From an uncultured Eubacterium sp. (GTDB lineage Bacteria > Bacillota > Clostridia > Lachnospirales > Lachnospiraceae), in NCBI GenBank assembly GCA_934316925.1, contig CAKREC010000006.1:3926-67925 (forward strand): DNA of 64,000 bases, read 5' to 3'. The notes beneath the pieces were generated by a model. That model had not been told where the DNA came from. It saw only the letters and a list, made by a program, of their open reading frames with translations, and did not search any database. This document shows, piece after piece, positions 33,503 through 43,236 of the stretch (positions are counted from its first letter, which is position 1; each line of letters starts with the position of its first letter). A program made the translations under genes and the position numbers.

Positions 33503-34826
33503 TATGTTCACCTACTCGTTTTGCCCAGAATGGAACGCCGTCTTCTCCCATACCGGTAATGGCGATTGTTGGCTGGTTTTTCTCCCAGTCCCAAACGGCT
33601 GTCACAATACCACGATCCTTATGAGGGCCATACTGAATTTCAACGGTTCCATCCTCATAAGACCATGTTCCCTGAATCGAGCAGCACTCATAATAGTGAT
33701 TTTCAAATTCCAGTTTCATCGACACTGCTGTCTGAATCCCCTGCGGAAGAGACGAAACCAGATTAATGCGCTCGTACCGTCCCTGCAAAAGTTCATATGG
33801 AATCGGCTGCGATACTTCTCCGGCATATCTCTCCGGCGAAAGAACCGGCCAGCCGCTCTCCGTCCAGAACATCTTGCGCACCTGCATGGTCGATGGCTCC
33901 GGTGTACCTGTGAAATTCTTCTCGCGGATATGACATAACAGATACCAGCTTCCATCCTTATCATGAAGCACGGAATTGTGGCCCGGCGCCATATAAGGAA
34001 TACCATCATTCCACTGGTAACCGCAAAATGCCAGATGTCCGATCGTATTATCCGCATCGTCCACATCCATCATCTCTCTGCCGTGATAATCTACATACGG
34101 GCCAAGGACATGTTTGCTACGTCCCACCCGCACCTGATAATCACTTTTCAGAGATCCGTAGGATACAAACAGATAATAATATCCGGTATCTTCATTATAC
34201 ACAACATATGGACCTTCGATCGCTGTACTGAGCCATGCCGGTCTTCTGGCAAGGCAGACACCTATGCCTTCTTCTGCGGCAAGCCCCGTTTCTTTGTCCA
34301 ATTTCAATGCGTGGATACCACCCCAAAAAGAGCCATATACCATATACATCTCTCCGGTTTCCCGGTCTGTAATGATATTCGCATCAATGGCATTCACTGG
34401 CAGCTGATCACTGCTTTTGAGTACGATCCCTCTTGGTACAAACGGACCTTCCGGCGAATCAGCAACCGCCAGAAAAATATCGGACTGCTGCACACCAAAT
34501 GTCGAGTTCGAGCAATACAAACGATACTCATCCCCCACTTTCACAATATCCGGCGCCCAGATGTCGGATCCTCCAACCCAGTCAATGGCTTCCTTCGGTG
34601 GGTTTTCTACAATTTTGCCCACACGTTCCCAATGAACAAGATCTTTGGACTTCTGACACATCGCACCGGTACCATATATGTAATACATGCCTGTCACATC
34701 ATCCTGATAGATTGCCGGATCATGCGTAAACCATAAGCCAAGTTCCTCCTCGGACGGACGATCTCTCAATCGCTCTTTCAAAATCTGTTTTGGCGGTTCT
34801 GCCGGGTAAATTATTTTATCAGTCAT
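33495..34826 (-). CDS. Glycoside hydrolase family 43 (arabinan or arabinofuranoside-acting)
   Basis: 443 aa, no signal peptide, so it works on imported oligosaccharides. The five-bladed propeller carries the catalytic set: base D36 (THDPAIY), pKa modulator D148 (NAIDANI) and acid E204 (AIEGPYVVY). A C-terminal strand-rich domain starts near residue 350. This pattern fits arabinan endo-1,5-alpha-L-arabinosidase or exo-acting relatives. It is 78 nt downstream of araA and coupled to the esterase, which supports arabinose release as its job. Confidence 0.9.
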   Translation of the reverse strand: MTDKIIYPAEPPKQILKERLRDRPSEEELGLWFTHDPAIYQDDVTGMYYIYGTGAMCQKSKDLVHWERVGKIVENPPKEAIDWVGGSDIWAPDIVKVGDEYRLYCSNSTFGVQQSDIFLAVADSPEGPFVPRGIVLKSSDQLPVNAIDANIITDRETGEMYMVYGSFWGGIHALKLDKETGLAAEEGIGVCLARRPAWLSTAIEGPYVVYNEDTGYYYLFVSYGSLKSDYQVRVGRSKHVLGPYVDYHGREMMDVDDADNTIGHLAFCGYQWNDGIPYMAPGHNSVLHDKDGSWYLLCHIREKNFTGTPEPSTMQVRKMFWTESGWPVLSPERYAGEVSQPIPYELLQGRYERINLVSSLPQGIQTAVSMKLEFENHYYECCSIQGTWSYEDGTVEIQYGPHKDRGIVTAVWDWEKNQPTIAITGMGEDGVPFWAKRVGEHNA

Positions 34827-34844
34827 GCCTTTCTCCTTATATGC

Positions 34845-34876
34845 AAAAGGTGGAGAAATATAATTATTTCTCCACC
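34845..34876 (-). terminator. Hairpin between araA and GH43
   Basis: Minus strand GGTGGAGAAAT, loop, ATTTCTCCACC followed by TTTTGC. The short T-run suggests partial termination, lowering GH43 expression relative to araA. Confidence 0.65.
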
Positions 34877-34904
34877 ATCTGAAATTTTGTTATAAATGTA
34901 AATT

Positions 34905-36401
34905 CTAGCGATAGAATACGTCACCAAGCATCAGATCACGTTTGAAGTCTTTGATGTTTGTATTCTTGTCAATGTATACAGCTTCAATGCCCATAGCAGC
35001 TGCCCAGTCACCCATCTGCTCAGCAGTAAGGTCATAGGAGAATGCTGTATGATGAGCTCCACCTGCAAGGATCCATGCCTCTGCACCTGTGTAAAGGTTT
35101 GGCTCTGGAGTCCAGAATGCTGTTGCAACTGGAAGTTTAGGCATAGGCTTTTCTGTCTTTTTGCACTCTACATCGTTGATGATGAGACGGAAACGATTGC
35201 CAAGGTCGATCAGGGAAGTAGCAATACCATGTCCTTCTTTTGCAGTAAATACAAGACGTGTAGGATCTTCTCTGTCACCCATGGAAAGTGGCTGGCACTT
35301 GATGCTGATCGGACCATCTGCGATCGATGGGCAAACCTCAAGCATATGAGCCTGCAAAATTCCCTCTTTGCCTTTTACTAAGTTATATGTGTAATCTTCC
35401 AACATGGAAGTACCTTTGGCATCTTTCATACCAGCAGTCATGATCTTCATCAGACGAGTCATAGCAGCAACTTTCCAGTCACCCTCTGCTCCGAATCCAT
35501 AACCTTTTTCTTCCAGACGCTGAATAGCAAGACCAGGAAGCTGTTTCAAAGAACCTAAATCACCGAAGTGAGTAACGATAGCCTGATAGTTCTTCTCCTG
35601 AAGGAAACGCTCGAAACCGATCTCGATCTGAGCCTGAACTGCTACATGTTTCTTAAATTCTTCCGGATCTCTGCCCTCAAGAAGAATATCGTATTTGTCA
35701 TAGTACTCGTCCACCAAAGCGTTGGTATCGGATGCAGATACAGAATCTACACACTCAGCGATCTCATTTACAGGGTAAGCATCTACTTCCCAGCCAAATT
35801 TGATCTGAGCTTCTACTTTGTCACCTTCGGTAACAGCTACGTTTCTCATGTTGTCTGCTACACGCATAACACGGATGTGGCTGCTCTCTACGATACCTAC
35901 TGCTGTACGCTGCCAGGAACCGATACGCTCCTGAACGGTAGGATCTGTCCAGTAACCAGCGATAACCTTTCTCTCAATACCCATACGGGATACAATGTGA
36001 CCCCACTCTCTGTCACCATGAGCTGCCTGGTTTTCATTCATGAAATCCATGTCGATCGCATCATAAGGGATCTCTTCATTGTACTGTGTATGCAAATGAA
36101 GCAATGGTTTTCTAAGCTCTTTCAAGCCAAGGATCCAGGACTTAGCTGGGGAGAATGTATGGCACCATACAATAACACCAGCACACTCTTCATCGGTATT
36201 TGCCTCATTGAAAGTCTTACGGATCAACTCATTGGTCAATAAGGTTGGTTTCCATACTACTTCGTAAGGAAGTTTTCCGGACTCATTTAATTTTGCAACC
36301 ATCTCTTTTGTATGAGCTGCAACATTTTCCAATACTTCATCTCCGTACAGATCCTGTGAACCAGCACAGAACCAAAACTTGTAATTTTTTGATAATAACA
36401 T
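34905..36401 (-). CDS. araA: L-arabinose isomerase
   Basis: Converts L-arabinose to L-ribulose, first step toward the pentose phosphate pathway; Mn2+ dependent. The 498-aa length is standard. Family marks include FWFCAGSQDLYGDE, GVIVWCHTFSPAKSWI, GFGAEGDWKVAA and the metal ligands E308-E335 region with YNLVKGKEGILQAHMLEVCP and HHTAFSYDLTAEQ. araB and araD are not in the window. A good sigma-A promoter precedes it; codon use looks optimised, hinting at high expression. Confidence 0.97.
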   Translation of the reverse strand: MLLSKNYKFWFCAGSQDLYGDEVLENVAAHTKEMVAKLNESGKLPYEVVWKPTLLTNELIRKTFNEANTDEECAGVIVWCHTFSPAKSWILGLKELRKPLLHLHTQYNEEIPYDAIDMDFMNENQAAHGDREWGHIVSRMGIERKVIAGYWTDPTVQERIGSWQRTAVGIVESSHIRVMRVADNMRNVAVTEGDKVEAQIKFGWEVDAYPVNEIAECVDSVSASDTNALVDEYYDKYDILLEGRDPEEFKKHVAVQAQIEIGFERFLQEKNYQAIVTHFGDLGSLKQLPGLAIQRLEEKGYGFGAEGDWKVAAMTRLMKIMTAGMKDAKGTSMLEDYTYNLVKGKEGILQAHMLEVCPSIADGPISIKCQPLSMGDREDPTRLVFTAKEGHGIATSLIDLGNRFRLIINDVECKKTEKPMPKLPVATAFWTPEPNLYTGAEAWILAGGAHHTAFSYDLTAEQMGDWAAAMGIEAVYIDKNTNIKDFKRDLMLGDVFYR

Positions 36402-36442
36402 GATAATCCTCCTTTAAGAACAATATCTAATAATCTTTTATC

Positions 36443-36472
36443 ATTATACAATCTCATCCACTACTATGGCAA
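36443..36472 (-). promoter_or_regulatory. Promoter of araA
   Basis: Minus strand -35 TTGCCA at 36467-36472, 18-nt spacer, -10 TATAAT at 36443-36448, about 40 bp before the araA start. Confidence 0.82.
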
Positions 36473-36491
36473 GTAAATTTTCCCATATTTG

Positions 36492-37175
36492 TCACGAATT
36501 TTCCAAGGCGGAACGAATGTCCTGCATGCGCAGATCCAGTGCTGCACTGATGTCTGCACACTGCTTGAGATCCTCGCGCAATTTCTGGTTATCCTGCCCC
36601 TTTTTGTAATAGATCCGGTGCTCCAGACTTGCCCAGAAATCCATCGCGATCGTCCGCAGCTGCACTTCCACTTTCATAAGTCTTTTCTGGTCATGCAAAA
36701 AGATCGGTGTTTCCACGATCAGATGCAGACTCCGGTAGCCGTTCGGCTTTGGATTTTTAATATAATCTTTGACTTCGATCAGCCGGATGTCGTCCTGTTT
36801 TAAAAAACATTCCGAAATGAGGTAAATATCCTCCGGGAATGCACAGATCACGCGTACCCCGGCAATGTCTGTAAGATTTTTCTCAATCTCATCCACACTG
36901 AATGGCAGTCCTTTTCGCTGCAGTTTTTCTACAATACTCTCAATGGACTTGAGTCGTGACTTGATCGTTTCAATGGGATTTCGATCATAACGAAGCGAAA
37001 ACTCTTTATTCAAAACATTGAATTTGGTCTCCACCTCCATGATCGCACATTCATAATACGCCATCAGGGTCTGGAAGTTTTCACCTTCTTCCAGCACCTG
37101 CCGCCACTCATCGTTTTCCAATATCGTATTCATCAGATTTTCATCCAGATGAACCCCTTTATTTTCTTTCGTCAT
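36492..37175 (-). CDS. Small alarmone synthetase (RelQ/YjbM-type (p)ppGpp synthetase)
   Basis: 227 aa. A single RelA/SpoT synthetase domain without hydrolase or regulatory parts: DIAGVRVICAFPEDIYLI, IKNPKPNGYRSLHLIVET and VEVQLRTIAMDFWASLEHRIYYK. It makes pppGpp/ppGpp from GTP/GDP and ATP. The frame extends to 37235, but the ATG at 37175 has GGAG 5 nt upstream and begins the normal family N-terminus. It follows the transglutaminase gene by 17 nt in the MoxR operon. Confidence 0.92.
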   Translation of the reverse strand: MTKENKGVHLDENLMNTILENDEWRQVLEEGENFQTLMAYYECAIMEVETKFNVLNKEFSLRYDRNPIETIKSRLKSIESIVEKLQRKGLPFSVDEIEKNLTDIAGVRVICAFPEDIYLISECFLKQDDIRLIEVKDYIKNPKPNGYRSLHLIVETPIFLHDQKRLMKVEVQLRTIAMDFWASLEHRIYYKKGQDNQKLREDLKQCADISAALDLRMQDIRSALENS

Positions 37176-37192
37176 ACTTTCTCCTACACGCT

Positions 37193-39685
37193 CTACAGGA
37201 CGATCACATAGCGGTAATACAATTTTTTCAGCCACTTCGCATCCTGATAGAATTTATCTCGAATCTCATGGTATACAGTTACAAACTCCTGATATTGCTG
37301 TTCCTCGATCGTATCCGGGCCAAACCGTGCATAGAACACATAAGAAACATATGTCGCAATATCCTCTGCCGGCAGTTCCATCACCTCCTGCAGCTCTACA
37401 CTATACTCTGTTACTGTTTGTCTTCGGAACACAACACCTCTGCGTACAAACATTGGTGCGATATGGTGATGATACAACTGTATTTTGTCTTTTATGCGAA
37501 CTTTCTGCAAATATTTGTTAAACAAGGTAATTCTTATCCGGCGCTGAACCTCGGTCAGTATCAACGCAAGTGCAAGAACGACAACAACAATAAGTATTGT
37601 CTTTACCAATCTGCCTTTCGCACTTCCACCGTCTGTTCCGGTGTCGGACGGATCTTCATTGCCATCAATGTCATCAAATACCATATCCTCCTGTGGTACT
37701 TCCGAAACCGCCGGTGTCGGTGTGATCGTCTCCGGTTCTTCTGTCACAGATGGTTCCGGAGTCGCCGTACTTTCATTTGTCGTAGACGTATTATTGTTTT
37801 TCGTGTCGCCGGTTGAATCCGAGGAATCGGTCGTTGTGTCATCTTCGCCTCTTCCCGGTGTGACTTCCAGCGGTACAAATCCATAATATTCATCAAATAC
37901 TTCTACCCAGGCATGTGCGTCACTGTCAAGTACATCGACTTCTTTCTCATTGTCAGCACTTTCTTTCACGCGGTCTTTGCCCACATAAACGCCCTCAACA
38001 TAACGGGTAGGAATGCCCACACTGCGAAGGAGCATTGCCGCCGTCGTCGCATAATATGTGCAATAGCCCTTCTTACTTTCATTCAGGAAATAATTGATCG
38101 TATCTTCGCCCGCCGGCGTTTTGCCCGGCGACAGGCTATACTCGGTATTATCCCACAAGTACTGCTTTACAGCAGCATAGATCTTCGAGGCATCTACATG
38201 ACCTTTTTGATACTTGTCATACAGACCACCATTGTCATTCAGATACTTTTTGAAGTTGTCACAGCTATCCTTGACCGAATCCGGTACCTGCAGATAATAT
38301 TTGTCAACAAATTCCTTTAACTGCTTTCTCTCCGGGTTCAGATAATTCTGCCAGAATTCCTGATATGCCAGATTGTGTGAACCCTCCAGCAACGTTGTAC
38401 GCAAAACTTGTGGATATACCAGATAATACTCCACACTGTAGTCAATTCCCGCATTATCCAACGCACTGTGTCCATTTGCCGTCGCTTTAAAAGAAGTATC
38501 CGGCAGATATGGAATCAGATAATTGCCATAACCAAATGCAATATTCCGGATCCGGAGCGTTCCGGTTGTCCAGGTGGAATACGGCGTACTGTTCTCCATG
38601 ACACGCAGATCACCGATCATATTACGCAATTTTAAATGCCAGCTGTCCGGATCAATTCCCATCGTCTGGAGTGGCGCCAGGTCACTCTTGTATTCCTCCG
38701 AATTGTAGGATGACCATTTATTGTTTTTATATTTGTCGCCAACATATCCTTTCAGATACATGCCATAATTCTCAGACACATCCCCGGAAATTTTGAGAAC
38801 GGTCTGACCGGTATATGTAATCTCGCGTTTTTTACCAATCCGACCATAGTCGATCGCATCATCGCTAAAATATGCTTTTACCCACGCAATGACATCACTG
38901 CTGCTCCACCGGGACAGGGATATGATACTGTTTCTTGCCTGCTCGATCCTGCCGCTGTTGTTTTCATAACGCTGAGGCGGGATAAACGCATAGCTGATGC
39001 CGCCTGCCAGCAGTCCAAATACCAAAAGCAACAGAGAAAGTTTCTGTCGCAGTCTTCGATCCGACGCGTTTGTTCTCATATGCCGGGTTCCCAAAATCGA
39101 CACCGCTACGATCAGATATGTCAAAACATTGGAATAATATCCCAGTTTGCCTACAAAAAGCGGTAAAACTGCAAACGGAATGGTTGCTGCCAAAAACACG
39201 ATCGATCTTCTTTTTCGATAGAAAAATGCGCTGATCCATGCCGTCAGATATACGCCGAGCATGATCAACACCAGTGTATTACAGAACTTCTGCGTAAAAT
39301 ACAGATCCACACTGCCTTCCCAAACATAGGACAACAGCCGGAGCCGGCTTCCGGAATAATTCATAAAAGCCTTAAGAAAGCTATTGATCATATTGGTCGC
39401 GCCTTTTTCCACAACACCGAAAAAACGCCACACGATCAAAAGAGCAAACAGCGTAATACCGATCAGTCCGTATAGTTTTCCTTTCGGGAACGTCTCCAGC
39501 ACCGTAAACAGTCCATAAAAAAGAACCGCTGCAATCAGAAAACTGATCACGAGCACCGGGCGGCTATACGTCAGTTCCAAACTGGTAGCCGAACACATGA
39601 TAGCAGAATAGACTCCTAAAAAGACCAGTGCGATCTGACTGAATTCCAATATAAAATTTACTAATTTATTATTACGAAATTTCAA
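37193..39685 (-). CDS. Membrane transglutaminase-like protein
   Basis: About 830 aa. Eight or so N-terminal membrane segments (to residue about 220), a long outer region with a transglutaminase core (Cys in KKGYCTYYATTAAMLLRSVGIP, His in SDAHAWVEVF), a Thr/Ser/Pro-rich linker, one more membrane segment and a cytoplasmic tail. The third triad position reads PLEVTPG with Glu instead of the usual Asp. The likely start is TTG at 39685 (KFRNNKLV), 5 nt after AGGTGA; GTG at 39694 is an alternative. It overlaps the DUF58 stop by 14 nt. Part of the MoxR/DUF58/transglutaminase cassette found in many bacteria. Confidence 0.9.
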   Translation of the reverse strand: MKFRNNKLVNFILEFSQIALVFLGVYSAIMCSATSLELTYSRPVLVISFLIAAVLFYGLFTVLETFPKGKLYGLIGITLFALLIVWRFFGVVEKGATNMINSFLKAFMNYSGSRLRLLSYVWEGSVDLYFTQKFCNTLVLIMLGVYLTAWISAFFYRKRRSIVFLAATIPFAVLPLFVGKLGYYSNVLTYLIVAVSILGTRHMRTNASDRRLRQKLSLLLLVFGLLAGGISYAFIPPQRYENNSGRIEQARNSIISLSRWSSSDVIAWVKAYFSDDAIDYGRIGKKREITYTGQTVLKISGDVSENYGMYLKGYVGDKYKNNKWSSYNSEEYKSDLAPLQTMGIDPDSWHLKLRNMIGDLRVMENSTPYSTWTTGTLRIRNIAFGYGNYLIPYLPDTSFKATANGHSALDNAGIDYSVEYYLVYPQVLRTTLLEGSHNLAYQEFWQNYLNPERKQLKEFVDKYYLQVPDSVKDSCDNFKKYLNDNGGLYDKYQKGHVDASKIYAAVKQYLWDNTEYSLSPGKTPAGEDTINYFLNESKKGYCTYYATTAAMLLRSVGIPTRYVEGVYVGKDRVKESADNEKEVDVLDSDAHAWVEVFDEYYGFVPLEVTPGRGEDDTTTDSSDSTGDTKNNNTSTTNESTATPEPSVTEEPETITPTPAVSEVPQEDMVFDDIDGNEDPSDTGTDGGSAKGRLVKTILIVVVVLALALILTEVQRRIRITLFNKYLQKVRIKDKIQLYHHHIAPMFVRRGVVFRRQTVTEYSVELQEVMELPAEDIATYVSYVFYARFGPDTIEEQQYQEFVTVYHEIRDKFYQDAKWLKKLYYRYVIVL

Positions 39686-40823
39686 AATCGTCACCTCGTA
39701 GATCCATGACTTCCAGACGTCCACCGACAATGCCCGCCTGATCGATATCTCCGTGATCGGACACGGTAAGATACATCGCAGACTCCAGCTGCTTGCCCTC
39801 TTCCCAGGCAAGATATGCCATCACCAGTTCTTCCGGCTCATGGGTAATCGAACACCGGAACAGATCCTGGAACATCCATAATAATTCCTCTTCCTGTTCG
39901 ACAACTCTCTCCTGCACAATATCATTCTCTTTGTCATACCAGATATATTTCTGTGGGATCGCATGCTCGATCATGAACATCGCCACGGAATAAATCCCCT
40001 GTGCCAACAGATTCATATCCTGATACTGTGCCTTTTTTTGCTTTTTCTTATTTTTGATCTCCTCATGTTTGTCCACGCAGAGATCGATAAAAATATTTAC
40101 TACCTTGGTCAATGGAAGACTTCCTTCCTTTACCATAAGGCTTCCGGTCTTCGAACTGAGTTTCCAGTGAATACGCTGGATCTTGTCACCATCCATAAAA
40201 GATCGTATGTCAAAAATCTCCGATGGATCATCGCCTTTTTTGTACAGGGAGAACCGGTCACTGTCAAGACTTGTCTCATTGTACCAGCGATCCTTTCCCA
40301 GATACATCTCACGAAGGGAGGGCAGAACCAGAATATTCTGCGTCTCAAAATCCCGTCCGATCGTCCAGGCAAAAATACTAAGATAGTCATAGATACGGAC
40401 TTTATGTACGGTAATCGCAATATTTCCGCAGTTATCTACCGGCACCGTAATGCGTCGGTCTCTTTTTCGCCCTGCATCTACCGAAAAACGGACATTGGTT
40501 TTGCCTTTTTCCCCGGTAAATGTGTTGCAATACGTCACTTTTGCAATTCCTTTGGTAATTGGCAGTATTTTATTTCCATTTTCAACGGTAAGGGTAATCG
40601 ATGGCCGCGCCGGTCTGTCCATTTCATCTTTATCTGCTACCGGATTTTTGGAATCCACGCGGACAGACGTCCGCATACGCAAAAGAAGCAGGCAGATAAA
40701 CATGGCAACAGGAAACAGCACCAGCACACCGGCGATCGCCACTGAACTAAACTGCAGATAAAAAACGGAAATCAGTGCTCCCGCCACAAGGCAGAGCAAT
40801 AAAAAAATGGTTCCGATTGTCAT
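39672..40823 (-). CDS. DUF58 domain membrane protein
   Basis: 383 aa with two N-terminal membrane segments (about residues 3-22 and 28-48) and a C-terminal DUF58 (vWA-like) domain showing GDDPSEIFDIRSFMDGDKIQRIHWKLSSKTGSLMVKE (in outline), the family hallmark. It partners with the MoxR ATPase, probably in folding or assembling a membrane complex. The ATG at 40823 has GGGAGG upstream. It overlaps the transglutaminase gene. Confidence 0.93.
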   Translation of the reverse strand: MTIGTIFLLLCLVAGALISVFYLQFSSVAIAGVLVLFPVAMFICLLLLRMRTSVRVDSKNPVADKDEMDRPARPSITLTVENGNKILPITKGIAKVTYCNTFTGEKGKTNVRFSVDAGRKRDRRITVPVDNCGNIAITVHKVRIYDYLSIFAWTIGRDFETQNILVLPSLREMYLGKDRWYNETSLDSDRFSLYKKGDDPSEIFDIRSFMDGDKIQRIHWKLSSKTGSLMVKEGSLPLTKVVNIFIDLCVDKHEEIKNKKKQKKAQYQDMNLLAQGIYSVAMFMIEHAIPQKYIWYDKENDIVQERVVEQEEELLWMFQDLFRCSITHEPEELVMAYLAWEEGKQLESAMYLTVSDHGDIDQAGIVGGRLEVMDLRGDDFEIS

Positions 40824-40835
40824 GGCTGCCTCCCT

Positions 40836-41762
40836 TTATAATTTTGGCACCGCAATACGATTTACAATTTCTTCTACCACATCCTCTTCCGAAATGTGGC
40901 TCATACGTGCTTTTCCGTTGAGAAGCAGTCGGTGAGCAAGCACTGCCTTGGAAACGATCTGGATATCCTCTGGCAGCACAAATGTACGTCCCTGAACAAA
41001 AGCACGTCCTTTTGCCATATCCATAAGTGCCAGCGTTCCACGCGGACTGATTCCCAGTGAGATCATCGAATGATTTCTTGTCGCATCAATGATCTTGGAC
41101 AGATACTGCAATACCTTATCATCCACGTAAATCTGTTTTACCTGATCCTGCATCTCAAGAAGTTCTTTCTTGGAAATGATCTCTTCTACAAAATCCAATG
41201 GGTTGATATCCTGTCTTTCTTTGATCAGACGGATCTCTTCTTCCATGGTCGGATAACCCATGGAAATACGGATCATAAAACGGTCCAGCTGTGATTCCGG
41301 CAGCATCTGGGTACCGGCAGAACCTACCGGGTTCTGTGTAGCTACTACAATAAACGGATGCGGCAGCTGTCTTGTCACACCATCCACAGTAACCTGTCCC
41401 TCTTCCATAACCTCCAAAAGCGCAGACTGCGTCTTCGTAGAAGTACGGTTGATCTCATCCGCCAGGAGCAGATTGCAAAGGATGGCTCCCGGTTTGTACT
41501 GAAATTCGCCATTGGCATCGATCATGTTGAATCCGACTACATCACTCGGAAGTACATCCGGTGTAAACTGCAGACGTCTCTCGGTCAGCTCCATCGCACG
41601 GGAAAATGATACCGCAAGCGTCGTCTTTCCCACTCCCGGAACATCTTCGATCAAAATATGGCCTTTTGCGAGGATCGCTGTCATCACTAACTCGATCGCC
41701 TCATCCTTTCCTCGAATAACTTTTCCCACTTCTTTTAAAATCTCTTCTACCTTGGTATTCAC
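40836..41762 (-). CDS. MoxR-family AAA+ ATPase
   Basis: 308 aa chaperone-like ATPase. Walker A EDVPGVGKTTLA with K46, Walker B LLADEINRT, sensor 1 VVATQNPVG and the lid region with SISMGYP and ISPRGTLALMDMAKG. The start is GTG at 41762 (GGAGGAAGATT upstream). It is the first gene of the MoxR-DUF58-transglutaminase-RelQ operon; the gap to DUF58 is 12 nt. Confidence 0.94.
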   Translation of the reverse strand: MNTKVEEILKEVGKVIRGKDEAIELVMTAILAKGHILIEDVPGVGKTTLAVSFSRAMELTERRLQFTPDVLPSDVVGFNMIDANGEFQYKPGAILCNLLLADEINRTSTKTQSALLEVMEEGQVTVDGVTRQLPHPFIVVATQNPVGSAGTQMLPESQLDRFMIRISMGYPTMEEEIRLIKERQDINPLDFVEEIISKKELLEMQDQVKQIYVDDKVLQYLSKIIDATRNHSMISLGISPRGTLALMDMAKGRAFVQGRTFVLPEDIQIVSKAVLAHRLLLNGKARMSHISEEDVVEEIVNRIAVPKL

Positions 41763-41782
41763 AATCTTCCTCCATTCCGTAT

Positions 41783-41812
41783 AATAGAAAACGCCGTAGT
41801 TCCGGCGTTCTC
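41783..41812 (-). terminator. Hairpin between murA and moxR
   Basis: Minus strand AACGCCG-GAACTA-CGGCGTT followed by TTCTATTATA. The stem is GC-rich and the T-run is interrupted, so termination may be partial. Confidence 0.65.
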
Positions 41813-41829
41813 TAAAATACTTATGCTAT

Positions 41830-43128
41830 TTATGATACTTTCATTTTAAATTTGCGTATAGCACGCTCGTCTTCGGCGTCAACTTTCTCCATATGACCAC
41901 CAAGACCGCGGATCTTCTCTTCAAAATTCTCGTAGCCTCGTTCAATATACTGGATCGAGTCTACATAGGTAAATCCATCTGCTACTAAGCCAGCCATAAC
42001 CAAAGCGGCTCCTGCCCGCAGATCCGGTGCGCTCACAGTCGCTCCGGTAAATGTCTCCACCCCGGTAATAAAGGCAGCATTGCCCTCTACCGTGATATTC
42101 GCACCCATGCGTCGAAGTTCACTGACATACTTCAATCTTGTCTCGAAAATCGTCTCCGTCACAATGCTGGTACCCTGTGACAATGCCAGAAGTGTCGTCA
42201 TCTGTGGCTGCATATCCGTAGGAAATCCCGGATACGGCATCGTCTTGACATTGGCATATGATAAGCGATGATCGGATGCAACGCGGACACAGTCGTCAAA
42301 CTCTTCTACTGTAGCACCAATCTCAACCAGCTTCGCCGTGATCGCCTCCAAATGCTTAGGAATGACATTCTTGATATAGGCATCGCCACCCGTAGCTGCT
42401 ACTGCCAGCATGTAAGTGCCTGCTTCAATCTGATCCGGAATGATCGAATATTCACTTCCGTGAAGCTTCTCGACACCGCGAATACGGATCGCATCCGTAC
42501 CGGCGCCCTTGATATTCGCTCCCATACTGTTCAAGAAGTTGGCTACATCTACAATATGCGGCTCTTTTGCCGGATTCTCAATAACCGTCTTGCCTTCTGC
42601 CATACAGGCAGCCATCATAATATTGATCGTAGCACCCACACTCGGACAATCCAGATAAATGTGGTCTCCCACCAGACGCTCTGCGCTGGCATCGATCTTT
42701 CCATGATGGATCGTCACTTCTGCTCCCAGCTGCTCAAATCCCTTGATATGCTGGTCGATCGGACGACTGCCGATCTGACATCCACCCGGAAGTGCCACTA
42801 ATGCTTTTTTATATTTACCTAAAAGAGCTCCTACTAAATAGTAAGAACCTCGAATCTTTCGTATAGCCTCTTCGTCCACACTCACATCGCTGATCACAGC
42901 TCCGTTGATCCTCACGGTGTGAACGTCAATGCGCTCCACAATTGCTCCTATTCCCTCAATGGCGTCCAATAAAACGCGAACATCGTCTACATCCGGTAAG
43001 TTCTCGATCAAAACCGGTTCGTCAGCCATGATAGCTGCCACGATAATGCCCAGTGCTGCATTCTTCGCACCACCGATCACTACCTCTCCTCGCAATGGTG
43101 TACCGCCCTTAATAATGTACTGTTTCAT
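41830..43128 (-). CDS. murA: UDP-N-acetylglucosamine 1-carboxyvinyltransferase
   Basis: 432 aa cytoplasmic enzyme that moves enolpyruvate from PEP to UDP-GlcNAc, the first committed step of peptidoglycan synthesis. The catalytic cysteine C117 is in LPGGCQIGSRPIDQHIKGFEQLGA, so the fosfomycin target residue is intact. K22-N23 (GGAKNAALG) also fits. Starts at 43131 and 43128 are both possible; the second has better spacing from GGAGG. Firmicutes often carry two copies; which one this is cannot be told here. Confidence 0.96.
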   Translation of the reverse strand: MKQYIIKGGTPLRGEVVIGGAKNAALGIIVAAIMADEPVLIENLPDVDDVRVLLDAIEGIGAIVERIDVHTVRINGAVISDVSVDEEAIRKIRGSYYLVGALLGKYKKALVALPGGCQIGSRPIDQHIKGFEQLGAEVTIHHGKIDASAERLVGDHIYLDCPSVGATINIMMAACMAEGKTVIENPAKEPHIVDVANFLNSMGANIKGAGTDAIRIRGVEKLHGSEYSIIPDQIEAGTYMLAVAATGGDAYIKNVIPKHLEAITAKLVEIGATVEEFDDCVRVASDHRLSYANVKTMPYPGFPTDMQPQMTTLLALSQGTSIVTETIFETRLKYVSELRRMGANITVEGNAAFITGVETFTGATVSAPDLRAGAALVMAGLVADGFTYVDSIQYIERGYENFEEKIRGLGGHMEKVDAEDERAIRKFKMKVS

Positions 43129-43236
43129 CATTACCTCCACCAATTGGCATGTATTCTAAAGTCAATTATACTCATACTATTCTGATAGTATAACACATTT
43201 CTCCTGTTTGTAAAACTCGAAATCGTGATCTTTTCA

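Noticed and set aside
35568-36242. 224-aa frame on the plus strand opposite araA
   Set aside because: araA is a full-length, strongly conserved gene; the opposite frame has no ribosome site and an unnatural composition.
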